A stretch of DNA of 64,000 nucleotides. Origin: Lycium barbarum (Eukaryota; Streptophyta; Magnoliopsida; Solanales; Solanaceae). This document shows positions 29,691 through 41,113 of the stretch, piece by piece. Each line of letters starts with the position of its first letter. Position 1 is the first letter of the stretch. Location: the NCBI RefSeq assembly GCF_019175385.1, contig NC_083346.1, positions 88,178,543 through 88,242,542 of the forward strand. The letters run 5' to 3'. The notes below the pieces were generated by a model that saw only the letters and a program-made list of their open reading frames with translations, did not search any database and had not been told where the DNA came from. Position numbers and translations under genes: made by a program.

Positions 29691-32396
29691 CAGGATCTTG
29701 AGTCCTCCCCTGACGTTGTCATAGGTATACTATCTATATTCTCTCATGGTGTCTATGCATTAATTAATTCAGGTTTCACGCTATGTATTAGGGTGAAACC
29801 CTAGCCAATTAAACCTTTTGAGGTATCTACTCCGGCTGGTGATCCAGTAATAGCTAGACAAGTATACAAAAATTGTATGGTTGTGGTATGTGATCGCCAG
29901 GCTACAGCCGATTTGATTGAACTAGAAATGTTGGATTTTGATGTGATTATGGGCATGGATTGGTTGGCCTCTTGTTATGCTAATGTGGATTGTAGAACGA
30001 AAATAGTTTGGTTTCAATTTCCGGGCGAACCAATGCTTGATTGGAAAGGTAACACAGCGTCCCCAAGGGGCAGGTTTATCTCCTATCTCAAGGCAAGAAA
30101 GATGACTGCTAAATGCTATATTTATCATCTAGTCCGAGTTCATGACATCGAAGCACAACCGCCGACTTTTCAATCCATCCCGATAGTAAATGAGTTCCCG
30201 GATGTATTTCCAGATGAACTTCCAGGTTTTCCACCGGAACGGGAAATTAATTTCCCCATTGATGTGCTGCCGGACACCGAGCCTATATCTATACCTCCTT
30301 ACAGAATGGCTCCTGCAGAATTGAAAGAGCTAGAGGCACAACTGAAAGATTTGCTCGATAAGGGATTTATTAGGCCTAGTTCATCACCATGGGGAGCACC
30401 CGTCTTGTTTGTAAGGAAGAAAGACGGCTCCCTACGAATGTGCGTTGATTATAGACAGTTGAACAAGGTGACAATCAAGAATAAGTATCCACTCCCGAGA
30501 ATCGACGATTTGTTTGACTACTAGCAAGGTGCCAAGTGGTTCTCAAAGATTGACCTGAGATCGGGGTATAACCAAGTGAGAGTCAAGTAGGAAGACATTC
30601 CGAAAACGGCTTTCAGAACTAGATATGGTCATTATAAATTTCGGGAGATGTCATTTAGGTTGACTAATGCTCCAGCGGTGTTCATGAATTTGATGAATAA
30701 TATATTCAGGCTTTTTTAGATCTATTTGTGATCGTGTTCATTGACGATATTTTAGTATATTCTCGGTCGGAAGTAGAGCATACGGATCATCTACGTACAG
30801 TCCTTGGAATTCTTCAGACTCCAGAGTTATATGCAAACTTTTCAAAATGTGAGTTTTGGCTGAATTCCGTGACTTTTCTGGGCCATATTATCTCAGCAGA
30901 TGGTATTCTCATAGATACTCAAAAGATTGAGGCTGTGAAGACTTGGCCAAGGTCTACAACACCTACAGAGGTTCGCAGCTTTTTGGGGTTAGGAGGCTAT
31001 CATAAAAGATTTGGGGAAGGGTTCTCTTCTATTTCGGTGCCATTAACGAAGCTAACTAAAAAATCAGCAAAATTTCAGTGGACTGATACTTGTGAGTGCA
31101 ACTTTCAGGAATTAAAAGATAGATTGACTTCAGCTCTAGTCCTAACACTTCTAGAAGGACCCGATGGGTAAGTTGTCTATTGTGATGCTTTCGGTGTCGG
31201 ATTGGGCTATGTGTTGATGCAGCACGGTAGAGTCATTTCCTATGCTTCCAGGCAGTTGAGAAAGCATAAAAAGAATTATCCGACCCATGATCATGAATTG
31301 GCTGCGGTTATTCATGCACAGAAGATATGGAGACATTATTTGTACGTTGTTCATGTTGATATCTAGACAGATCATAAGAGGCTCCAATATATCTTCAAAC
31401 AGAAGGAGTTGAATCTCTAGTAGAGGCGGTGGTTAGAGTTATTGAAAGACTATGATGTGAGTATACTATATCATCTCGGGAAAGCAAATGTGGTGGCCGA
31501 TACACTTAGCCATAAATCCATGGGCATTCTATGTGATGTTCAGCCAACAAAGAAAGAATTAATCTGTAAGCTTCACCAGCTAGCTAGCCTAGGAGTTCGT
31601 CTAATTGATTCAGTCAATACATAACCCAGCTGTTTCATCCTTAGATATGGAGGTGAGAGAGCGTCAGTATGAAGATCCCCAGTTGAGTCACTATAGAGAC
31701 ACATTTCCTGAGAAAGAGATGTCACCATTTGAAGTTTTTGCAGATGGAGTTCTTAAGTATCGAGGCAGGCTGTGTGTGCCAGATGTGGTAGGACTACGTC
31801 GTCAGATTCTGGAAGAAGCTCATTAGTCCCGTTATTCTATTCACCCAGGAGCGACAAAGATGTACCATGATATAAAGTCAATATATTGGTGGAATGGAAT
31901 GAAAAAGGATATAGCAGAATTTGTAGCTCAGTGCCCGAATTTCCAAGAAGTGAAAATTTAGCATCAAAAGCCAGGAGGATCGCTACAAGCCATGGAAATT
32001 CTAGCCTGGAAATGGGAAGTGATCAACATGGATTTTATTGTAGGGTTGGCTCGCTCTTGACGTAAGTATGACTCCATATGGGTGATCGTGGACAGACTTA
32101 CAAAATCAACTCATTTTCTCCCAATCAGAACCACATATTCAGCAGAAGATTATGCAAGGTTGTATCTTAAGGAGATAGTGCGACTTCATGGTGTCCCAGT
32201 ATCTATTATCACAGATAGAGGAGCACAATTTACTGCTAAATTCTGAAAGTCTTTTCAAGAAGGTTTGGGAACTCAAGAGAGACTCAGCATAACATTTCAT
32301 CCACAAACTGATGGGTAAGCCGAACGCACTATACAGACCTTAAAAGACATGTTGCCGACATGTATATTAGATTTCAGAGGAAATTGGGATGATCAT
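29691..32396 (+). pseudogene. pol: Chromovirus C pol: protease to integrase core
   Basis: The protease is damaged (ALINSGFT where DTGST is expected). RT begins with [20 protein letters not shown] and [12 protein letters not shown]; a stop follows at 30522-30524, and a frame shift falls before [12 protein letters not shown] (30728 on). RNase H shows YCDAFG and ELAAV, with stops inside (for example TAG at 31363-31365, before TDHK). Integrase has the HHCC region, with one Cys changed (CPNFQE where CPNCQQ is expected), and the core (MDFIVGLA, TDRGAQF, HPQTDG then a stop). Element B interrupts it at 32396, inside the codons for NWDDH. Confidence 0.92.
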
Positions 32397-32803
32397 TGTT
32401 ACACCCCGTATCTTCGAAGAAACACTTATCAAATTTGAAACATAAGTACGTTGAGTTAGGGTTAAGTAAAACCACTTTGGAATATAAGGAGCAAGCATTA
32501 TTAAATATATTTAATGAGTGAAGGATGTATATAAGGTATACCGGAAGGTTTTATAAGGAAATGAGTGGAAGAAATCGAGTAGTACGACTTTGGAAAAACG
32601 ATGGGTAATGTTTTGTGTGAATATTTTTGTCCAACTTGGTGGATGAATATCTCTTAGCATATGAAGTGGTTTAAGGTGAAACAAAATCCTAAAATGAATT
32701 TTGTCGAGTCTAGTTTCCAACGCAACAAACCGCTCGTCGATAAGACATCAGAGCAGAGAATTATGGACGTTACAAGTTCAGCTGACAGAGCAGAAACGCG
32801 TTC

Positions 32804-32893
32804 TACTGTACTGCTACAGTATCCGACCTGCTACTGTACTGCTACAGTAAAATGCTACAGTGACCGGACCCGAATTTGACCCTTATAAAAAGG
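32804..32893 (+). promoter_or_regulatory. Twin TACTGTA/TACAGTA palindromes and TATA box, LTR B
   Basis: TACTGTA-CTGC-TACAGTA occurs at 32804-32821 and again at 32832-32849, with a half site after it. TATAAAAAGG at 32884-32893 follows. The layout parallels the CGGTCCG dyads of other LTRs, but the motif is different. Confidence 0.65.
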
Positions 32894-33997
32894 GTAAGAC
32901 CCTGTTTTTTCACCAAATTTTAGCCCAGAAATTTCTTGAAATTGAAGAGAGAGAGAGAGAGAGGGAAACAAAAAGTGAGCAATTTTCAAGTGACGGAGTA
33001 TTAATCGAAACTCGGATAAACGCATAGATGTGATTCTAGTATGGTTTTGCGGTCGATTCAAGGTGGATATTGAAGATATCTCTGTTTTAACAAAAATAAG
33101 GTATGAATCTCTCCTTATTAATATTACTTTCGGTTTATTTACGAAGATAGAGTGATGAAATGGTTGTATAATAATGTTGTTTGTTGAGAAATTGGACAAA
33201 CATCGCGTGGGATATTTTATGGAATATTTTGGTATTGATGATGATGTTGTTGATGTTGGTGTTGTTGTTGTTGTTGTTGTTGTTGTTTTGTTGGTATTGT
33301 GATTTCGGGCTAGGCATATAAACAGGGGAGGTGCTGCCCGAATTTCGGCAGATTATAAGTGGATTTATTTGAAGATCTAAGACAAGCGTATAACGATGGG
33401 TCTAACGATTGTGTAAATCCTCTTAAATGTAGATTTGCGAGCTCAGACGAATAAGTGTAGATAATTGGAGGATAAACAGGTATGATAAGGCTCGTCCCTT
33501 TGTTTCAAAGGCATGATTCCTATTGTATGATTTCATAAACGTTTCCGTAACCTTCTTGTTTTCAAAAACTAAAAGTCCATGGTTCTTAAGGCTTCTCATG
33601 ATATGGAGGATAAGAATGATTTTATGATGGTGACAACGATAATGATGATTTCGTGTTTTAAGAACTCAAGTTTATGATTTAAAAGCGAATATGAGAATGT
33701 GGAGCTACTTCTAGATTTTCTCCATTTTACTCATTGATGACGACTCTACTTCTAAAGGCTCCAAAGTGTATGTAAAGTCATCCCTTCCTTCTCTTTGGCA
33801 TGAATTACATAAACTGAGCGAACGACGTACATACATGACTCCAATGAACTCTAGTTCTCAGTGGTACTTGACATGACAGTTGACTTTGATTCTCAAGTGT
33901 TGATTCATTCTAATTATTCTATCAAGTCTCAAACGATTATTCAGTTTGTACATGATTGCTCTTAATACTCCATTCATACACATTGTTATGGCGTCAT

Positions 33998-34541
33998 TTC
34001 ACCGAGTCCCTCACTAGAGGGCCGGGTACGGTATATATATGATGATTTCACCGAGCCCTCACTAGAGGGCCGGGTACGGTATATATAGATATGATGACTT
34101 CACCGAGTCCCTCACTAGAGGGCCGGGTATGATATATATATGATGATTTCACCGAGTCCCTCACTAGACGGCCCGGTACGGTATATATATGATGACTTCA
34201 CCAAGTCCCTCACTAGAGGGCCGGGTACGATATATATATGATGATTTCACCGAGTCCCTCACTAGACGGCCCGTTATGGTATATATATGATGATTTCACC
34301 GAGTCCCTCACTAGAGGGCCGGGTACGACATATATATATATGATGACTTCACCGAGTCCCTCACTAGAGGACCAGGTACGGTATATATATGATGATTTCA
34401 TCGAGCCCTCACTAGAGGGCCGGGTACGGTATATATAAAATTATTTCACCGAGTCCCTCACTAGAGGGCCGGGTACGGTATATATATAATTATTTCACCG
34501 AGTCCCTCAATAGAGGGCTGGGTACGGTATATTATATATGT
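33998..34541 (+). repeat. Minisatellite of element B 5' LTR, 11 units of about 49 bp
   Basis: The unit is TTTCACCGAGTCCCTCACTA, then GAGGGCCGGGTACGGTATAT and a GATGA spacer. Each has the inverted repeat CCCTC-ACTA-GAGGG. Units vary at a few positions and in TA number. Confidence 0.95.
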
Positions 34542-34659
34542 ATCCATGACCTATCTTTTAAGGCACAGATTCATTGGTATCTTTGATTATCATAGTCGTC
34601 TCTTGTCAATTTTTTGCTCAGACATGATCTTCTTTATTGTACTTCATGCTTTACAAACT

Positions 34660-34718
34660 CAGTACATTTTCCGTACTGACCCCCTTTCTTCGGGGGCTGC
34701 GTTTCATGCCCGCAGGTA
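34660..34718 (+). other. Conserved LTR double hairpin (copy 7)
   Basis: CAGTAC (34660-34665) pairs with GTACTG (34673-34678). CCCCC pairs with GGGGG. It ends CCCGCAGGTA. Confidence 0.78.
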
Positions 34719-35143
34719 CAGACACTCAGTTTGGTGATGGTCCGGCTTAGGACTTCTGCCCAGCTGCTTGGAGAGCTCCATTGTTCCGGAGCTTGAGTTA
34801 TTTTGGTACAAACCCTTTTGACGTAGACTTTGTTACACTCTTAAGGTCTGTAGACATATGTGGGTTGTGTATATACGGTTTGGTCTGCTATATCGATGTA
34901 GTTCATCTTGGACGTCCCCGTGTATAGCGGCAGCCTTGTAAGCTTGCATATTTGTTATGTTTTGGTTAACTGTGACTTCTGAGCAGACAGTTTCTTTCTG
35001 ATGTATGATATGATGAGTTCACAACATGCTTTTACAGAGTGCCATATTGTTTTCAGTTTCGGTCTGATTATATCTAGCGGGTCGTATACGGGTGCCCAGC
35101 TCGGGCACTAGTCATGGCCTTTTGGTTTGGGTCGTGACAAAAG

Positions 35144-35155
35144 TGGTATCAGAGC
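35144..35155 (+). promoter_or_regulatory. PBS of element B
   Basis: An exact TGGTATCAGAGC, complementary to the tRNA-iMet end, 4 bases after the LTR. Confidence 0.95.
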
Positions 35156-35196
35156 AGTTCATCCTCGGAGTGTCTACAGACCGTGTCTAGTAGAGT

Positions 35197-35236
35197 CTTG
35201 TTTATCATTGTGTTGTGCACCACATCTATAAACAGG
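35197..35236 (+). other. Leader stem-loop with GTGCAC loop, element B
   Basis: Outer arms CTTGTTTAT and ATAAACAGG (one G-U), inner TGTG/CACA, loop TTGTGCAC ending in self-complementary GTGCAC (35215-35220). It lies 42 nt from the PBS. Confidence 0.7.
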
Positions 35237-35349
35237 AAGCTACAGGACATTTAGGATGCCATCTTTCTTTCTGATCATTGATCGTGCAGTAGAGCCAATG
35301 ATAGGAAAGCTTGTTCTTGGTACGATTTTTGTTAAATTGTAGGATTGTA

Positions 35350-35802
35350 TTGGAGAAGAGGACAAGTTCAGTTAATAGGAGCGTAAGTGAGGCTCCGAAG
35401 GGGGACATGAGACCCGTATCGCCCGTCGACTCAGGATAAAGGATGTCAAGGGGTATAAGAAAGAGCATCAGTTATTCCATTGAGGCAAACCATCGGAGGA
35501 TGTGGCTCCAGTACGAGGAGACTCGACCGAGAAATCATATGACAAAGACCCGTTTAAGGGTCACGAGACTCCTGTGGATGAAGACGTAATTGAGGAAGTA
35601 CAAAGTTGGCACATCTAGATTTTCCTTACGTTTCAGCATTATGTTAGGCCGGACTAGTAGACTGTGGGAAGACAAGGATGAAGAGCACACTTCACTCTAT
35701 AGCCTACCAGATCAGGCTAAGGACCGATCGGTTACAGGTATACGTGTTCTTATTGGAACTTCCTATGTGCGTATGTATTTACTTCAGGGTAATACTGAAT
35801 AG
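35350..35802 (+). pseudogene. Relic of the acidic unknown ORF in element B
   Basis: Nucleotide similarity to 7247-7730 is clear in places (serine-rich start, TATTCCATTGAG, and GAGCACACTTCAC to CGATCGGTTACAGG), but the start codon is lost and the frame is shifted. No other coding sense is visible. Confidence 0.55.
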
Positions 35803-36088
35803 TGATGAGCAAAAATCCTAAAGGGAATCAGTGACTTAAGTATTTGGAAGTAACTGCGATCAAGATGCCTTCGCCACCATTGGGAATTTTGAAAGCTAGG
35901 ATGAAAAGTAGTCATACATGCAGATTGAAGGTGATTATTGAGGATTTCAAAGGCCAAAATAGCATTTGCTTAGTCGGACGAGTAAGAGATCCTTTCTAAT
36001 TCGGAGGGAGATGCATTACGAGAATGTTTTGGAATCTGTTAAAACTTTAACTTGATTTAGGTTATGTGAGGAAGGTCATGTAGTAAGG

Positions 36089-36192
36089 TGTATGCGATTA
36101 TACCAGCACTAACGCACCGGATCCCATTAGCACTCTAAGTTTAAGCGTGCTGGGGGGAGAGAAATACTAGGATGGGTGACCCTTTGGGAAGT
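36089..36192 (+). repeat. 5S rRNA-derived sequence inside element B
   Basis: It follows plant 5S rRNA from TATGCGATTATACCAGCACT through GCACCGGATCCCATTAGCAC and TTAAGCGTGCT to TAGGATGGGTGACC and TGGGAAGT. It is closer to 5S than the element A copy at several sites, for example CCGGATCCCAT. The internal promoter boxes are only partly kept. Confidence 0.87.
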
Positions 36193-37065
36193 ATATTAAT
36201 AGTCCTACAAATTCAGACATAAGAGACAGATGAGAACCTAGAGTAGCCTAAGGCAAATTGGAGTATGCAGAGTGGTTAGAAAGCTTAAAATGTCGCGAAG
36301 AATATTTTGGTATTGATGATGATGTTGTTGATGTTGGTGATGTTGTAGTTGTTGTTTTGTTGGTATTGTGATTTCGGGCTAGGCATATAAACAGGGGAGG
36401 TGCTGCCCGAATTTCGGCAGATTATAAGTGGATTTATTTGAAGGACTAAGACAAGCGTATAACGATGAGTCTAACGATTGTGTAAATCCTCTTTAATGTA
36501 GACTTGCGAGCTCGGACGGATAAGTGTAGATAATTAGAGGCTGAACAGGTATGACAAGGCTCGTCCCTTTCTTTCAAAGGCATGATTCCTATGGTATGAT
36601 TTCATAAACGTTTCCGTAACCTTCTTGTTTTCAAAAACTAAAAGTCCATGGTTCTGAAGGCTTCTCATGATATGGAGGATAAGAATGATTTTATGATGGT
36701 GACAACGATAGTGATGATTTCGTGTTTTAAGAACTCAAGTTTATGATTTCAAAGCGAATATGAGAATGTGGAGCTACTTCTAGATTTTCTCAATTTTACT
36801 CATTGATGATGACTCTACTTCTAACGGCTCCAAAGTGTATGTAAAGTTATCCCTTCCTTCTCTTTGGCATGAATTACACAAACTGAGCGAACGACGTACA
36901 TACATGACTCTAATGAACTCCAGTTCTCAGTGGTACTTGACATGACAGTTGTCTTTGATTCTCAAATGTTGATTCATTCTAATTATTCTATCAAGTCTCA
37001 AACGATGATTCCATTTGTACATGATTTCTCTTAATACTCCATTCATACACATTGTTGTGGCCTAA

Positions 37066-38066
37066 TTTCACCGAGTCCCTCACTAGAGGGCCGAGGACGG
37101 TATATATAGATATGATGACTTCACTGAGTCCCTCACTAGAGGGCCAGGTATAGTATATATATGATGATTTCACCGAGTCCCTCACTAGAGGGCCGGGTAC
37201 GGTATATATATGATGATTTCACCAAGTCCCTCACTAGCGGGCTGGGTATGGTATATATATATATGATGACTTCACTGAGTCCCTCACTATAGGGCCAGGT
37301 ACAGTATATATAAGATGATTTCACCGAGTCCCTTACTAGAGGGCCGGGTACGGTATATATATGATGATTTCACCGAGTCCCTCACTAGAGGGCCGGGTAC
37401 GGTATGTATATGATGATTTCACCGGGTCCCTCACTAGAGGGCCGGGTACGGTATATATATGATGATTTCACCGAGTCACTCACTAGGGGGCTGGGTACGG
37501 TATATATATATATATGATGACTTCACCGAGTCCCTCACTAGAGGGCCAGGTATGGTATATATAAGATGATTTCACCGAGTCCCTTACTAGAGGGCCGGGT
37601 ACGGTATATATATGATGATTTCACCGAGTCCCTCACTAGAGGGCCGGGTACGATATGTATATGATGATTTCATCGGGTCCCTCACTAGAGGGCAGGGTAC
37701 GGTATGTATATGATGATTTCACCGGGTCCCTCACTAGAGGGCCGGGTACGGTATATATATGATGATTTCACCGAGTCACTCACTAGGGGGCTGGGTACGG
37801 TATATATATATATGATGACTTCACCGAGTCCCTCACTAGAGGGCCAGGTATGGTATATATAAGATGATTTCACCGAGTCCCTTACTAGAGGGCCGGGTAC
37901 GGTATATATATGATGATTTCACCGGGTCCCTCACTAGAGGGCCGGGTAAGGTATGTATATGATGATTTCACCGGGTCCCTCACTAGAGGGCCGGGTACGG
38001 TATATATATATATGATGACTTCACCGAGTCCCTCACTAGAGGGCCGGGTACGGTATATTATATATG
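37066..38066 (+). repeat. Minisatellite of element B 3' LTR, 20 units with higher-order pattern
   Basis: The same roughly 49-bp unit as at 33998-34541. Blocks of five to six units recur (compare 37466-37700 with 37766-37960, sharing the GAGTCACTCACTAGGGGGCTG unit followed by CCAGGTATGG and AGTCCCTTAC units), a sign of multi-unit duplication. Confidence 0.95.
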
Positions 38067-38185
38067 TATGCATGACTCATCTTATAAGGCACAGATGCAT
38101 TGGTATCTTTGATTATTATACTCGTATCCTGTCATCTTTTTGCTCAGACATGATCTTCTTTATTGTATTTCATGCTTTACATACT

Positions 38186-38244
38186 CAGTACATTTTCCGT
38201 ACTGACCCCCTTTCTTCGGGGGCTGCGTTTCATGCCCGCAGGTA
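38186..38244 (+). other. Conserved LTR double hairpin (copy 8)
   Basis: CAGTAC/GTACTG and CCCCC/GGGGG stems, ending CCCGCAGGTA. It is the LTR partner of copy 7. Confidence 0.78.
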
Positions 38245-38670
38245 CAGACACTCAGTTTGGTGATGCTCCGGCTTAGGACTTCTGCCCAGCTGCTTGGAGA
38301 GCTCTATTGTTCCGGAGCTTGACTTATTTTGGTACAGACCCTTTTGACATAGACTTTGTTACACTCTTAGAGGTCTGTAGACATATGTGGGTTGTGTATA
38401 TATGGTTTGGTCAGCTATATCGATGTAGCTCGTCTTGGACGTCCCCGTGTATAGTGGCAGCCTTATCGGCTTGCATATTTGTTATGTTTTGGTTAACTGT
38501 GACTTCTCAATAGACAATTTCTTTCTGATGTATGATATGATGAGTTCATAGCATGCTTTTACAGAGTGCCATATTAGTTTTAGTTTTAGTCTGATTATAT
38601 CTAGCGGGTTGTATACGGTGCCCAGCTCGGGCACTAGTCATGGCCCATCGGTTTGGGTCGTGATAATCAT

Positions 38671-39378
38671 TTGCCACTGATTGAATTTTCCTATAATAAT
38701 AGTTAGCACTCGAGTATCCAGATGGCTCCGTATGAAGCTTTATATGGAAGGAGATGCAGGTCACCAATTGGATTGTTTGAGGTCGGGGAGACACAACTGA
38801 TAGGTCCAGAATGTATTTAGCAAGCGGTGGAAAAGACAAAGCTTATCACAGACCGATTGTCGACAACCCAAATTCGCCAAAAATCTTATGCAGACAATCG
38901 TCAACGAAACCTGGAATTTCAAATTAATGATTGGGTATTCCTAAAAGAGTCGCCGATGCAAGGTGTACTGAGATTCGGCAAGAAGAGCAAGCTTAGTCCC
39001 CGATATATCGGACCCTATAAGATTGTCAGCAAGGTAGGGCAAGTAGCTTATGAGCTAGATTTACCTTCAGAACTTGAGCCAGTCCACCCGATTATCCATG
39101 TGTCTACGCTCCGCAAATGTGTTGGAGATCTATCTAGAGTCGTGCCAGTGGATAATGTTCAAGTTACCAAAAGACTGGCTTATGAAGAGGTACCCATTTC
39201 CATATTGGATAGGCAAGTACGGAAACTCAAAAATAAAGAGGTAGCCTCAGTCAAGGTCTTGTGGAGAAACAATAACCGAGAGAAAATGACTTGGGAAGCG
39301 GAAGAAGACATGAAGTCCAAATATCCGCAATTGTTTCCACCCCCGGAGGAGATTCAGGATGAGACGCTATTATCATAA
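38671..39378 (+). pseudogene. pol: Chromovirus C pol, integrase C-terminus and chromodomain-like tail
   Basis: This resumes the integrase frame after element B (HLPLIEFSYNNS). After two stops (TAG in AATAGTTAGCAC near 38703 and TAG at about 38818-38820) it runs open from 38827 to the TAA at 39376-39378. It contains LEFQINDWVFLK, the GPY/F-type RYIGPYKIV, HPIIHVSTLRK and the chromodomain-like VKVLWRNNNREKMTWEAEE, ending IQDETLLS. Stretch 39379-39546 is 3' noncoding. Confidence 0.9.
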
Positions 39379-39546
39379 GGTATGTAATGCTTTGTTTTTA
39401 ATGTTTTTGGTCGTGTCTAGCCATAGTTTCTTACCATAGTGTTGTAGCCCTATGAGGCGATGCTGTTGTGGGTTGTTGTGATAGGATGGTAATTCCATAT
39501 TATAGGGGAAACTCTGGCGAAATTTCTGTAGAATTCTCGCGAACTT

Positions 39547-39582
39547 AACATTCGAGGACGAATGTTTTTAAGGGGGGGAGAG
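39547..39582 (+). promoter_or_regulatory. Hairpin plus polypurine tract, element C
   Basis: AACATTCG-AGGA-CGAATGTT hairpin (39547-39566) followed by TTTAAGGGGGGGAGAG, ending just before the LTR start TGTTATACC at 39583. Confidence 0.88.
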
Positions 39583-40595
39583 TGTTATACCTTGAAAAAT
39601 TTCATGTCGTTGTGCGATAAATAGACTAACACAGGGTAAGATGCATATAATGTTCCTACAAGTAAGAAGGGGTACTTAACGATTCTAATTAAGATTCCAA
39701 AGACATTCTAGGCAAGAGAAGAAAGTTCGTTGAGGAAAGCGAAGTATAAGTCATGTTTTGGAAACGTGTTGCAAAGTACCGAGCTAATGTTAATTTGGTA
39801 ATGTCTCGAGGAGAAGCTATAATGCTCCTTAGATAGTTAGTGAAGTATTAAACAAGTGTTAATAAGGTTCCATAAGGATTGGAAGTTAAACGAAACAATG
39901 GGAGAAATTTCGGAATTTGTGAGTTATATGGCCACTTATACAGCTAGTATAACTTATACGGTCCGTATAAAGGACCGTATAACCTGTCTGCAGAGGGGTT
40001 TTTCACTGGAGGTATTATACGATCACCTCTACGGACTATATAAGTTATACAGACCGTATAAGGGTCTGTATAATCCTCGCCGAGCAGCTTTTAATTTTTA
40101 TAAAAGGAGACCCCTAAGTTCTCATTTATCATTTCATCCATTCTCCACACCTCTCAACAGATCTAGAACATTCCATACACCATACCAACATAAATTCAAG
40201 GGGAATCAAAAGAGCAAACACCAATAATCAAGGAAATCAAGTGTTTGGGTGTTCATTAGGGTTGCTACGGGCCAAGCATCTCTTTGGAATTGAAGTTGGG
40301 TTTCTCTCCAAGTAAAGTATTTCCATCTAAAGCTCATTCCTACACCAGTAAAGGTGAGTTTTATATTCATTCCATGTTTTTAAGAGTATTGAATGGTTTA
40401 AAAACATGGATTGAGGAAGAAAGTAGAGCATGGAGTTCAAGTATGGAAATAGTGATATCTTGAATAGTGACTTGACTTGAATGATAGTTCTTGACATGTT
40501 ATGGGTATAATCTTGTTATGAATGATATTAAGAATGTTGAAGAAGCGTTATATGTAAATGAATACGACCTTGGGTGATGACTATGGTTATGGATG
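39583..40595 (+). repeat. 3' LTR of element C, first part
   Basis: Matches 23856-24870 of the 5' LTR, with dyads (39925-40075) and TATAAAAGG at 40099-40107. It is interrupted by element D after GGATG (40591-40595). Confidence 0.92.
39925..40107. promoter_or_regulatory. Dyad cluster and TATA region, 3' LTR of C
   Basis: TATACGGTCCGTATAAAGG and related dyads, then TATAAAAGG at 40099-40107. It is the partner of the cluster at 24197. Confidence 0.6.
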
Positions 40596-40777
40596 TGTCA
40601 CGACCCGGCTAGGGGCCGTGACGGGTACCCGGGGTTAACCACCGAGCACCACTCATTCTACTACTCATCATACTTATTAAACATTCTATTATCAAATACA
40701 TACTCAAGTCATAAGTCAAGTCATTTTTCATTTGAGAACATAGATACTTTTATAGACATAAGCCTTTCGTCTGTCAA

Positions 40778-40782
<5 letters not shown>

Positions 40783-40838
<56 letters not shown>

Positions 40839-40843
40839 TATAT
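40783..40843. repeat. (TA)n microsatellite in 3' LTR of D
   Basis: About 30 TA units with one G; the matching site in the other LTR (about 48548-48575) is half as long. Confidence 0.95.
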
Positions 40844-41055
40844 ACACACAATAGCAACCTTGTGAGGCCATATAACCCACACTGCGTATCTACGAGCCTC
40901 TACTAGAGTGCTAGACATAGGGATGAGACAGGACCCGTCAAGCCCAAAATATACATATATACACAAAAGAATAGTCAAAGGCACCTCCAGAACAACGGAG
41001 TGCTATCAATTAGCTACTAGCTCCTACGAGTCGGGATCCAGATCACCTCCCTGCC

Positions 41056-41113
41056 TACCTGTGGGCAGGAACACATCGTCCAAATAAAACCGATGTCAGT
41101 AAACATTTTACTG
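41056..41113 (-). other. Conserved LTR double hairpin (copy 9), with compensatory change
   Basis: The first stem here is CAGTAA with TTACTG (41097-41102 and 41108-41113) instead of CAGTAC with GTACTG. Both arms changed and pairing is kept. The second stem is weaker. Confidence 0.75.

Larger units (their letters stand above)
32397..35139 (+). repeat. 5' LTR of element B
   Basis: A 2743-bp LTR from TGTTACACC to GTCGTGACA. It carries two TACTGTACTGCTACAGTA palindromes, TATAAAAAGG at 32884-32893, donor-like motifs (AAATAAGGTATGAATC near 33098 and GT at 33480), an 11-unit minisatellite and the double hairpin. Confidence 0.92.
32397..38665 (+). mobile_element. Element B: internally deleted chromovirus of the A type
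   Basis: Starts TGTTACACCCCG and ends GTCGTGATA (C to T at the last TGACA), flanked by ATCAT at 32392-32396 and 38666-38670. It has a 5' LTR, PBS, leader stem-loop, a relic of the acidic ORF and the 5S-like block. The sequence then jumps at 36300/36301 straight into the 3' LTR about 820 bp past its start. Gag and all of pol are missing, so it would have depended on other elements for movement, or the deletion came afterwards. Confidence 0.92.
36301..38665 (+). repeat. 3' LTR of element B, lacking its first 0.8 kb
   Basis: Aligns to the 5' LTR from about 33218 onward. The PPT and U3 were removed by the same deletion that took out pol. The minisatellite is expanded to 20 units here. Confidence 0.92.

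Noticed and set aside
33135..33317. Asn-rich ORF on the minus strand
   Set aside because: A translation of a GTT trinucleotide repeat in LTR B, with no other support.
33998..38066. Regular hairpin repeats that could suggest a CRISPR array
   Set aside because: The units are tandem minisatellite monomers with no unique spacers, lie inside LTRs, and are in a plant genome.
34213..38073. Repeated ORFs with SSYIYRTRPSSEGLGEVIIY-like units on both strands
   Set aside because: These are the 49-bp minisatellite read through in frame. The unit length is not always a multiple of three, and there is no start or promoter context. It is best seen as a DNA repeat.
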